Source: Siniperca chuatsi (Eukaryota > Chordata > Actinopteri > Centrarchiformes > Sinipercidae). Taken from it: a stretch of DNA of 64,000 nt. The translations under genes and the position numbers were made by a program. The stretch's first letter is position 1; each line of letters begins with the position of its first letter. This document shows positions 39,118 to 48,488 of this stretch, piece by piece. Location: positions 18,946,501-19,010,500 of the forward strand of contig NC_058047.1 in NCBI RefSeq assembly GCF_020085105.1. Reading direction: 5' to 3'. The notes beneath the pieces are model-generated. The model ran no database searches. It saw nothing but the letters and a program-made list of their open reading frames with translations, and had not been told where the DNA came from.

Positions 39118-40598
39118 CCTTTCTTTGCCTTCATTTTGCATTAAGACTCTTGCTGTGTGCTGTGTCTGCAGCGGTGACCACCCCCTGTGTGCCGCCCTGC
39201 CAACACGGGGCCATCTGCAGTCCTCACAACACCTGTACCTGTCCAGAGGGCACTGCAGGCCTGCGCTGTGAGAGACTGTAAGTGTGATCAACACCAACAA
39301 CAAGAACACAGTCACAAATTACACCAGCTTTTCTCTAATCTGCTGTCTGTCTACTGCTCATTACTGGTCTGCTTCAGTGACACAATATATCAATAGTGTA
39401 CAACTATTTAAAGACCTGTTATGTAATCTACAATTTTCATCATGCTCTGTTTGTGATTAGGCAACAACATCAATAAATCTCTGGCACATCTTACAGGGCC
39501 TGAAGTTTCCTGATAGACATTGAAGTGAAAAACTAGTCTCAATATTTATGGTGCTCTGCATTGTGTTAACTGTGCCCCTTCCCCGCTACATGCATCAAGC
39601 CTGAGAACAGATTAAGTTTGCTAACATTGGAGCACACCCATTGTTTTCCACATATATGGTGTCAGTCTGAAAGCCCCCTAGCCAGAGTAATAGTAACAGA
39701 CAATGGCAGCTTACAATTAAGCCTGTGATGTTCTTTTATTTTGCTCTTACAAATGGCAAAGTGAAGTTTTCACTATAGTGGCAAGTAACTTGCTAAAAAG
39801 ACCAAAGAATCTACATAAATACCTAGTGTGAAGATAATTAGCAAAGAACAAGAAAGAGTTTCTGTTCTGAAACAATAGTATGGGACAATAGTCTTGTAAG
39901 ACAGAATTATAGCAATCATGTAATAACTTTTTCAAGCTGCAGATACATTGTTGTCATGTGATTAAAATTATTATTACTTAATCTTATGCATGTGTGTTTG
40001 TCTTTGTGTGTCCTAGGACGTGCCCTGTGGTCACCACGGTGGTCAGTATGGCACGAGCCGTAAGGAAGGCATTCAGGGAGAGTTATGTGGACCGCTGTGG
40101 ACCCCTGGGAGTTCAGCTTTGCACTAAATACAGGTTAACTGTTTTCTTATTACATCCTCTAGATCTGGATTAAGTAGTTCATAAAGTTGTTGTTATCTGT
40201 TTGGAGTAGCAGATGGGTGGAGTTTTATCACAGAACTGTTTAGTGTCAGTCATAAAAAAATAATTTGAGTTCCAAGAACTTTCCTCTCATCTACTCTTCT
40301 GTATGCACTTACTTAAATGGATACTTAAATAGATTAAACATGCCATAAAAGTATTTGGAAAGTTCATGATAAACCACTATGGCATAAGCAAATGTGAGGT
40401 GTGTGTTACAGTAGCATTTGTGGACCATAATTTTAACATATGTAAAGGTTAAGTTAGATTAGAGTATAATTATAATACTAAATGTCAAAGCTGTGTCTGC
40501 TTTGTGGTTGTGTTTCCAGGATAAACCAGGCACGAGTGTACCTGCAGGCCTACAGGGTTGGCTACAAAATCCAGTGTCCAGAGAATAAGGGCAGATGA
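28877..40598 (+). CDS. Secreted multi-EGF protein with C-terminal EMI-like module
   Basis: The ATG at 28877 opens a signal peptide ([20 protein letters not shown]). The end of exon 1 is uncertain. Later exons: 29118-29184, 29278-29454, 29835-29960, 30108-30248, 30658-30783, 31045-31077, 31483-31605, 31805-31927, 32104-32226, 33136-33258, 33606-33728, 34595-34720, 35386-35514, 35641-35733, 36437-36532, 36990-37085, 37364-37459, 38958-39059, 39172-39277, 40017-40133, 40520-40598. They total 2325 nt, 774 residues plus TGA. From exon 2 to the last EGF module every junction is phase 1, the symmetrical phase that lets EGF exons shuffle. Order: signal peptide, Ser/Thr/Pro stretch, one atypical Cys-rich module, ten calcium-type EGFs, six short EGFs, and a 60-residue Cys/Arg-rich end. 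No membrane segment was seen, so it is probably an extracellular matrix or secreted factor. I do not recognise the orthologue. It is not VWDE as far as visible, since there is no VWD domain. Confidence 0.85.
29278..29454 (+). other. First Cys-rich module of the EGF protein
   Basis: This exon encodes a Ser/Pro-rich start ([11 protein letters not shown]) and then [20 protein letters not shown] and AGCK. It is an EGF-related but non-canonical cysteine spacing. It is preceded by a poly-T tract of about 20 bases and a TTAG acceptor. Confidence 0.7.
31045..31077 (+). other. 33-nt micro-exon of the EGF gene
   Basis: Between TCTCAG and GTATGA is an in-phase 33-nt exon encoding [11 protein letters not shown] with two cysteines. 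Its phase (1-1) matches its neighbours, so including or skipping it keeps the frame. Support is from splice sites, phase and the C-x5-C content only. Confidence 0.55.
33554..33600. repeat. (GT)n microsatellite next to an EGF-exon acceptor
   Basis: About 23 GT units followed by only CTCAG before exon 33606, so the run occupies the polypyrimidine-tract position. Confidence 0.95.
34219..34500. repeat. Dispersed teleost repeat (ATTA-rich, MITE/SINE-like) in an EGF-gene intron
   Basis: Words such as GCAACTAATGATTATTCTCATTATTGATTAATCTG recur, diverged, near 7019-7150, 38180-38360, 57575-57700 and 58905-58975. I recognise this as a family common in fish genomes, but cannot give its formal name. Confidence 0.5.
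37757..38062 (+). mobile_element. LINE remnant: end of reverse-transcriptase ORF plus 3' tail
   Basis: From 37757 to the TGA ending at 37861 the + strand reads [20 protein letters not shown] and continues FIPSAIWLF. This is the characteristic last 35 codons of L2/CR1/Rex-type non-LTR elements. About 170 bases later comes a tail resembling their 3' ends (CCCCCTCGGGGAGATAAAAG). It is a 5'-truncated copy lying in the intron between EGF modules 37364-37459 and 38958-39059, and it is not part of the host gene. Confidence 0.65.
39064..39108. repeat. (GT)n microsatellite directly after an EGF-exon donor
   Basis: The run starts four bases after the GT of the donor at 39060 (GTTAGTGTGTG...), ending in GAGAGAGA. 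Confidence 0.95.
40017..40598 (+). other. C-terminal Cys/Arg-rich module, EMI-like
   Basis: Two exons (40017-40133, 40520-40598) encode the last 65 or so residues: TCPVV..., [18 protein letters not shown], then [16 protein letters not shown], then VGYKIQCP and a basic end. The order ESY-x-x-x-C...C-T-[KR]-x-R...Y-x-x-AYR...CP resembles the C-terminal half of the EMI domain (as in MEGF10 or EGFL7). Only four cysteines are present and the position is C-terminal rather than the usual N-terminal one. The homology is inference. Confidence 0.5.
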
Positions 40599-41981
40599 AC
40601 GATGTTGTATACATGCTCCTTTTAAGAGGCAACACACAAAAACTGAAATGAGACGAGCTCTAAACCGTGAAATGAAATGCAACTGAATCAGTGAGAGGGT
40701 GTTGTGGCTTCTTGAGGGCAGTTTCACCCTTAAATCAAGCCTCCCTGTTGAAATAAAAAGGGGACTGTATCTATTTCTGTGACGTATGTTGATAATTATC
40801 TTTAAATCAGTTTTGTACACAATCATATGTTGTTTACATTCCATGAGAAATATTCCTCAGTATATAAAATGTACAATTGTTTCATTATTTGTTTGTATGT
40901 GGCAGCTGAAAGTTATTAAATGTTTTGTCTTTTTACAAAAAGGTGTCAACATTGTGAACATCTTTTACAGTCTGTGAACTCTTGTCAGTGATTGTCTAAT
41001 AATAATCACTGCCAGTGTAAGGTCCTAGTCAAAGAGTTCACTTCAAGGAAGATAAAGATATAGATTACATACAAACACGCTTACATTGATATTTTAGAAA
41101 CTAGAATTACTGTGTGAATGACAGGACAGGACTGTCCATAACAAAGCTTATGTAATCATCTCACTACACACCTCACAATGGCAGTTCTACTTTTGTTTAT
41201 TAAATTCAGTTTGAACTGACAGAACTGCAGTGCATGACTGTATATCATATTCTTATATCTCATATTCTGATATCTGCCCTCTTATCCAGCACGCAGAGGT
41301 TCATGAGGTTTATAATGCATTCTTGTCAAACTTTAATGTATAAACAGGTTAAAGGCCTCTAGATGTCATACTTTGATTCAGATGTTGGCAAACCTCCTTC
41401 AGGGATTTACAGATGAACATGTTATTCACAACTAAATTACTGTTAAAGTGAAAAACACTGTTAATAAAAATGGACAGACCATATCTACATACAGACCTAT
41501 CAGCCCATCCCTCCAGGTATCTCTATCAATACAGTAAGCCAAAACTTAATTCCTTTTTGTTATTACTTTAAAGCTCCACTAATAATTATTTTTAGAATAA
41601 TGATGAATCAAATAGCAACATAATTTGACAAAAGCTGCTCACAGTGACAAATCCACAATGAATGATCACCTAACTCTGCACCTCTATGCAGCCTAATTTA
41701 GCTCATTGTTTAACCTGCCTAGCACCTAATGGCAACAGTCATAATAATTAACTTAGCAACTATCTTGTGAAGAAAGTCAAGCTAAGAAAACATGACTCCA
41801 AATATATTGCTCCATGTCTGCTGGAGGTGCACTGTAAAAAGGCAACAGTTAGCTAAAATATTAGCCATAACAACTTTTTTAAGATGATAAGGTGTCAGAT
41901 TGTGTGTCTGTCAGGTTAATGTCGACTTCTTCTGTCCCCAAGTGGCCATCTGGAAAATGTATGAAAGCTTGAGGAGGAGGA
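40599..41981. other. Convergent spacer: EGF gene 3' UTR and P450 copy A 3' side
   Basis: An AATAAA at 40752-40757, 154 bases after the TGA, is a good poly(A) signal for the EGF gene. The rest is AT-rich. The P450 gene on the opposite strand ends at 41982, so the two genes are tail to tail. Confidence 0.55.
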
Positions 41982-44900
41982 TCACGCTTCACGTAAGGTG
42001 GCACAGATTTCATAGTGCTTGGGTGAAAGGGTGACGCCAATGCGGGGTTTCAGCACAGGCTCCACACCCGGAGGCATGGAGAAGGTGAAGCGCTGCATGA
42101 AGGAGGTGAAGAGGAGGAAGAGCTCCATCCTGGCCAGGTTCTTCCCGAGACACACCCGCTTACCTAGAGCAAAATCACACAACAACAATTCATCAGACAA
42201 ATGTCAGTACATAAATTAAATAATTGAGCTTTATAATTCTATTTATCTTCTGAACAGTCTTGTTACCTACATTATTTTCCTCTAGTTGCAGCACCTGTTT
42301 TTTAGTTAAAGGGCAACTTCACTGATTTTACACATCAAAGTCTGTTTACAAGTCTTGGGGAGAACTACTGCATATGTAAAAACAGTTGTATAAAGCTTTT
42401 TGTAGCTCTGACAAGCCACAAGTGATGTCACTTGACTACAAGTTTGAAAAAGAAAAAAATCTGGAAGTGTGGAGTTAAGGAAGTGAGCTTACCAGACCTC
42501 TGTAGCCCACTGGCTAGTGGCTTGAGGCTATATTAGCTCCTTCTAGCATAACCATGGATGTATAAAGAGTACACACAATAATCTCTGAACAAACTATCGG
42601 CGGTTGAGGTGCATTGTGGGTAATGTAGATGCTAGTTTTTGACAAAAGACAATATCTGTGTTTCTGCAGCATCGATTTTGATACTTTTTTTTTTCAAACT
42701 GTTCATTGTGAGTCAAACAATGTTATAGGAGTGCAATGCTAAATTGGTAGACTACTTTTTTAACTGTCTGGCCACATTTTGGTCCGAGTTACACTTCAAA
42801 TGCAGGATGTACTTGTATTTGGACACTTTCGGTGATCCAAGCGTTAATTTAATCATTGTCCCAAGATTTTTAAAAGGAAAAAATACGGTAGGGCTAAATG
42901 GGTATGTGTCTGTACAATCTCATTCATGACATTGTAAATGTTGTGAAATGGTACTTGCCAGCAGAGAAAGGAATGAAAGCAGCTCGCTTCACAAATTTGC
43001 CCTCCTCGTTTAGAAAGTGTCCTGGGTTGAAGGTGAAGGGTGTCTCCCACTCATTCTTGTCAAACAGCACCGAGGTCAAATTGGGAATTACAATAACTCC
43101 CTGGTGATTGGAATCATAATGACAATTCATAAAAACGCAATATTATTGTATGTGACATAAAAAGTACATACGAGAATTTACCTTTGGGACTGTGTAGCCT
43201 CCCAGCTGGACGTCCCTGTTGGTAACATGAGGCAGGCTGAGAGGAACTATGTTTCCCATCCTCTGGACCTCGTGGATGACAGCGTCAGTGTAGGGCAGGT
43301 TTGCACGATCTTCCATGGACGGCTGTCTGGACTGTCCAATCACTCTGTCTATCTCAGCCTGGACTTTTTCTGTGCAACATACAGCAGTGGAGGGAACAAT
43401 AAACTAGACTTAATAAGTGTTATTCAAGTTTGCACTTGTTTCTGCCAATCAACAAACTTCAAATTACTTCTTGTCCACATCTGTGAGTTCCTACCCTGAA
43501 TCTCGGTGTACTTTGCCATGTAGAGCAAAGCCCAGCGCAGGGTGGTGGATGTGGTTTCAGTGCCAGCCCCAAACAGATCAAACGAACACATTACCAGGTT
43601 GTCCTCATCAAAACCAGCATCGGCTTCATCACCCTTCTTGTCCTGATGGTGAACATTTAGAAAATACACATTGGTATATTGCAAACATGTAATTTGTTAA
43701 GGTTGAAGATGTTGGAGATATCGGCCATAGAGATGTCTGAAACTGAATCATGAAACTGCTCACAACAAATCTGTGGATTATCTTGAGTAACCGGGACATG
43801 ATTTCTGGAACGAGACATTGCTGTTGTTGAGTTTTTCAAATGTTTTTTTTTTTTTTTTGGCATTTTGAGCACCACAAGCCCAGTGCCATATAGCCCCATT
43901 ATATTTAAAAAAGGCAGACATCTCTACGGCCGATATCTCCAAAACTCTGCAACTCAAACCAAAACATTCTAGATGGATAAATAGCACTACAGGTAAGAGG
44001 AAAATATGTATTTTTGATTTGGGGGTGAACTGTTCCTTTAAAATAATGAATCAAATTATTAAAATAGTTGCCGATTTATTTCGATTCCGATGCTTCTAGT
44101 GTGTTCACCCACCTTCTGAATCTCATTCAGGTAACAGTCGATGAAGTCTCTGGGCTCAGAGGGGTCCCAGTCTTCCTTGTGCTTATTGATTTCTGTTTTC
44201 ATCAAGTCAATTGTTTCACCATAAATTTGTTGAAGAGTGCGGTGTGGCCCTGGCAAACGCCTCATCAGCACAGGAAATGCGTTGTACAGCTGTCAACATC
44301 AATGAGAAGACTGTAAATAAGACCAAGAGCATATTTATTTCAAAGAGCAAATACTTAGCAACAACTTAATCTGTCACATAAAAAGATCAATGAATACTGA
44401 CTTGTATAAAATAGTATTCAGATGCAGGTGTTGCACAAGAACAGGACAAAGCAGGAAGCTTTCATTAATAGCTTTGAAATGCAGTACCTGTGCCCAAATG
44501 GAGCCTTCAATCCTGGTTGCTTTGTCAAGCAACTTAATCAATTTCAGAAACGTCTCATCACCGTACTCAAAGCGATGACCAAAAATCAGGGAGCAGATGA
44601 TGTTGGAGACGCCGTTATTCATGATTAAATGTGGATTGAAGGGTTTGCCTGGACAGTGGATCACATTTCAAACATATCACAATGAAAACTGTGTCATCAG
44701 ATGGGTAAGAAGCTTGCACTTTATGTATTTAACTTTAGATTACTGCATCTTAACCTTTCAGTCACTTTTAGGGATTTGTGCACGAGAATCTTTACCTTTA
44801 TGATTAGCGATTTCTTTGGACATAAGAATAAATTCATCCAGAATGGAAGATTCAAGGGATTTCTTGCCAAATCCAAAGTATTTGAGAGTGAAGAGGGCAA

Positions 44901-46394
44901 ATTGCCTCTGCTGTTTCCACATGTGTCCACTAGCAAAAATAATCCCTGATGAGAAAAATAGAATTTAGATTAAGAATAAATGCAGAAAAATAGCTTGTGA
45001 TATAAATGAGTTCACAGAGTATAAATGGTCTCAGTGGTTCATTAACAATACTATAACATAAAATTCTGATTTTACATACCAATGAAAAATGATCCATGTT
45101 TCTCTTTTTAGGCCATTTCTAGATTCAGGTCACAACAGTGAAAGCAACGCTAACTATGCCAAGGAGCTGAAATGCATCTGAATCCTCAAAATGAATAAAC
45201 TATCCTATTTTCATTTGAATTTCAGCACTTCCACTTGAGCGAAATATTGTATGTCACTATTCTTCATACACCATGAGTAGAAACTGTCTATGAACTGCAG
45301 CAGCCTCAGAGTGATGGAGTAGTTCATCTACAGGCTACAAGGTTAGAAATAAGTCGTTCTTTACCTTGTTTGGGGAGCACGTCAGTATGGAGTGGAAGTT
45401 CTGGGCGGTCAGCCAGCATGTCTCCTTTGGTAAGGAGACCTTCTTGCAGTGCGCTGAGGCCATTCAACACAACCATCCACGAGGGGCCCATTTTCAGACT
45501 GTACACATTCCCATACTTCTCTGCTAACTGCCACAAGAACAACACAAGTGAGTGAGATGCAAAGCAAATATGTAACTTTCATCTTGATTTAACTGACTTA
45601 CTTTTTTTCCCTCAACAATTTGGAATTTGGATTTGACAACTATTGATCTCAAAGCTGGGAAGGCCACCGAAACCAAAAGTGACTTTGGAAAGTGACTATT
45701 CACTGAGTTCATTCCCACATCCTCATTCACAGACCTGAAAACGCACCCCTTAAGATCAGAAGTTTTGGAGGAAGTATTCAGATTCTTAAATAAAAGTAGC
45801 AATACTGCAATATAAAGATAGTAAAAGTCATTAATTTCACTTAACTAAAAGTTCTTAAGTATCATTAGCAAAATGTGCTAATAAACTTAAACTTACCCCT
45901 GTGAGTCAAACTGGGGGATTGGAGGAGCCAGCATTTTACAAGCCCCCAGATTGACCTTGTGACCCTTTGTTTCCCAATCCCCTAAACAATAAAGTAGATT
46001 AGTATAAAACTAGCTCCACCTTGATAAGCTAACAGTAAAATGCTGCTTATGCATTGATGCATCAGTATTAATCTAATTATGTCATATATAATAATATATC
46101 AGTCATAGGGGCCATTTTACTACCGAAGGAGACCACTTTTACTTCCTGCATTCACTTGTACAAATTAAGATCTTAAGATCTTAGTCCTACCTTAGTCATG
46201 TCTCCATGGACATTGTTGAAGTCAATTGAGAAAATGTTCCCCACTAGAGGGAAAGCCCAGGGGCCTGGAGGAAAACTGCTGGGCCGACGGTTCCTTAAAT
46301 ACTCTGCTATCACCAAGAATACCAGAGTGAAGAGGAGCAGACTGCGGCCGTCCAGCCACACAGAGGAAACAGACACACCAGAGAGTTGATCCAT
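41982..46394 (-). CDS. Cytochrome P450 family 2, copy A (CYP2J/2N/2P-like), intact
   Basis: Nine exons on the minus strand: 46394-46191, 45527-45365, 44945-44796, 44648-44488, 44289-44113, 43642-43495, 43369-43182, 43100-42959, 42163-41982. They total 1515 nt, 504 aa plus TGA, the normal CYP2 length and exon plan. The ATG follows from MDQLSG, an N-terminal membrane anchor ([15 protein letters not shown]) and the PPGPWAFP hinge. Later motifs are WKQQRQFAL (C helix), [14 protein letters not shown] (I helix, about residues 309-322), EVQR (ExxR) and [15 protein letters not shown] with haem-ligand Cys449. These are ER membrane monooxygenases acting with P450 reductase, and CYP2J-clade enzymes commonly epoxidise fatty acids. 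Odd points: intron 8 has a GC donor, and the Glu normally following CLG is Lys. The closest named subfamily cannot be settled by eye. Confidence 0.92.
42310..42735. repeat. Probable dispersed repeat in P450 copy A intron 8
   Basis: The segment begins AAAGGGCAACTTCACTGATT and includes CATGGATGTATAAAGAG, words I associate with short fish transposon remnants. Intron 8 of copy B has no counterpart. Confidence 0.35.
43714..43940. mobile_element. MITE-like element with 26-bp inverted arms in P450 copy A intron 5
   Basis: The left arm 43714-43739 (GGAGATATCGGCCATAGAGA...) and right arm 43915-43940 (...TCTACGGCCGATATCTCC) are near-perfect reverse complements around a centre of about 175 bases. The wider unit may run to about 44041, where a conserved word (GGGGGTGAACTGTTCCTTTA) appears. 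No coding capacity. Confidence 0.6.
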
Positions 46395-48488
46395 CCTCAC
46401 AACCTGCTGCTTCTGGAGCCACTTAATACTCTGCAGTGATTCCGATGGTGCGCTGGTTTTATATCAGCTTCAGAGCATGTCACAGAGACAGCAACAGTAA
46501 ATAGTTTTCTCTAAACTCCGTGATATACAGCAGGGTTTACCACTGGACTGTGATTGGCTGTTTTCTGGCTGTTCAAACAAGAGGCGACAAGTTTGTATAA
46601 GTACAATGTCAATGGACTTGGGCAGAGGGGCACCGTCACTGTGAAACACACATATCTCCAAAATAAAAACAATAACAACATTTAAGAAACAGACTTGTTC
46701 CCAGCTTGACTCCAATTGCATTTGTGAGTTCATCAGACAATGTTTTTGTAAAGCTTTTCTTAAAAACACCCCAGATGACCATTATCAAGTAGGCTAGTTG
46801 TTTAGTAGGCTAGATTTTTTACCCAGATGAGTTACAAGGTTTCTGCATGACTACAGCGATATTCTTCACCCCACTTCATGTTAATTTACCGTTAAAATCC
46901 CAAATAATGTCATTTATTTAAGCTAATATTAACACTGAATGTAGGCCTACAACATATCAGATGCACACTGCTGATTGAGTTGCCATCTTCAAGGGTGTTG
47001 AATTAGGTAGGACTGTCTCTACCAATATCCAGTGACTACCGATTTGTCCCTAGCAATAATTTTGATTAAAAAATTTAAATATAACCACCGTTGTGTCTAG
47101 TCAATGTATTTGGCGCACAAACGGTTAACAAATTAACAAATTAGTGAGAGAATAACAAACCAAAAGACGGAATTCTAGTCCTCAACTATGACGGAGTATT
47201 AGGGCCACTATAATAGTAATCTGAGATTTCAAGAATAAAGTAATAACAGAATAGGTTGCTTTGAGTCATATGTGCATGTTTTAGTATTTCCTGACAGAAG
47301 CAACACAGATATGTGGGATAGATTTTGAGCAGCTGAAAACACAGCAGCTATTAAAGCCCAGGGGTTCATAATCATCAATCATTGACGTGAATAGGTGCCA
47401 CTTGCACATTTAACTTCTCCCAAATAATAGACACAAAAGAGGAGGGGAGAAGAAATCAGGCATAGGCGTGTGTTAACTCAGCAGCAGGGATATTAAATGA
47501 GAAAAGTTGATCTACAGGAGAATACATATTTGAAACCAATGCAGAATGCCTGAGAGCCTTGCTGCATTATATTTTTATATTTTGAATTGTCACCTGCTGC
47601 CTGAAGTTTCCCTTTACATAAATTAAGACATTTCCACCATAAACTGATGCAGAAAAGGCATAAATTGGTACAGAAAAATTCACCAGAATGCAGGAAACAA
47701 AGTTTTTTTTCTCTATATTTTGTGGGGGTGAACCCCCAGACCCCCGCTTAATAGGTGTCCCCTCCAATGTTGAAACAAAACCTGTGCTCTTCAGGCTATA
47801 GTATATAGTGTCCTAAAATAAATTTTGGGAAATCAATATAGGGATAATGACCTTACTCACCCCATCATTTCATGAGTCTCATAGATAATATAAAGTAAAG
47901 GGTATTTTCTGTAGATATTGGCCTCCATATCTTCAGGGGCATGTGTTAGAAATCTAAAATGTAACATCACATACGCATTTTTTTGATGTATCACATATTT
48001 TACACTTTTATGAAAGAAAGCAACAGAAATCTTTGAATGATGTAGGTGCCTGTTAAATTCCACAATTTATTCCAGTAACAACATTTCTGTATTTAAGATG
48101 TTTTGTGATTTTACATCATTCCACTTTCATGCTATGACAATGTTTTAAGGTAAGCAATAGGCAATAGGTGACTCATGTCACCTTTGTAAATGAAAAAATG
48201 ATTCACAAAAATATCAAACAATTGAGCTAGGCTTAGCTAAACTAGCCTATGGTTTGGGGCCTACTTGGAAAGGTAACACAATTAAACAAAACAAAACAAA
48301 ACAAAACAAAAAATGCAAAGAAACTAACTTTATCACAGTTTGGCAGCCTGAAAAGACATCAGCAGTTGACCCCATGCAACATAATCTATAATTAAATCCA
48401 AATATCAGTTTGATACATTCTCTATACCCAAATAGTGACAACAGTTAAAAAATGGTTATTGCTTTTTGAAGTATTTTTTATGTCAGAG
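46395..48488. other. Spacer between P450 copies A and B
   Basis: This is 2.1 kb between the start of copy A and the end of copy B. It should hold the copy A promoter just above 46394, but I see no clear TATA box or named operator. A repeated AAACA run lies at about 48280-48312. No third P450 exon was found. Confidence 0.55.

Larger units (their letters stand above)
35641..39277 (+). other. Six short non-calcium EGF modules, one per exon
   Basis: The exons 35641-35733, 36437-36532, 36990-37085, 37364-37459, 38958-39059 and 39172-39277 each encode C-x3-C-x-[NH]-x-G-x-C...C-x-C-x8-C. Examples are [22 protein letters not shown] and [11 protein letters not shown], each ending in PPGYPGLGC-like turns. 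They lack the D-x-D-E start. This compact type resembles the EGF repeats of WIF-1 and tenascins. The internal intron between the fourth and fifth modules is 1.5 kb and holds a LINE remnant. Confidence 0.85.
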
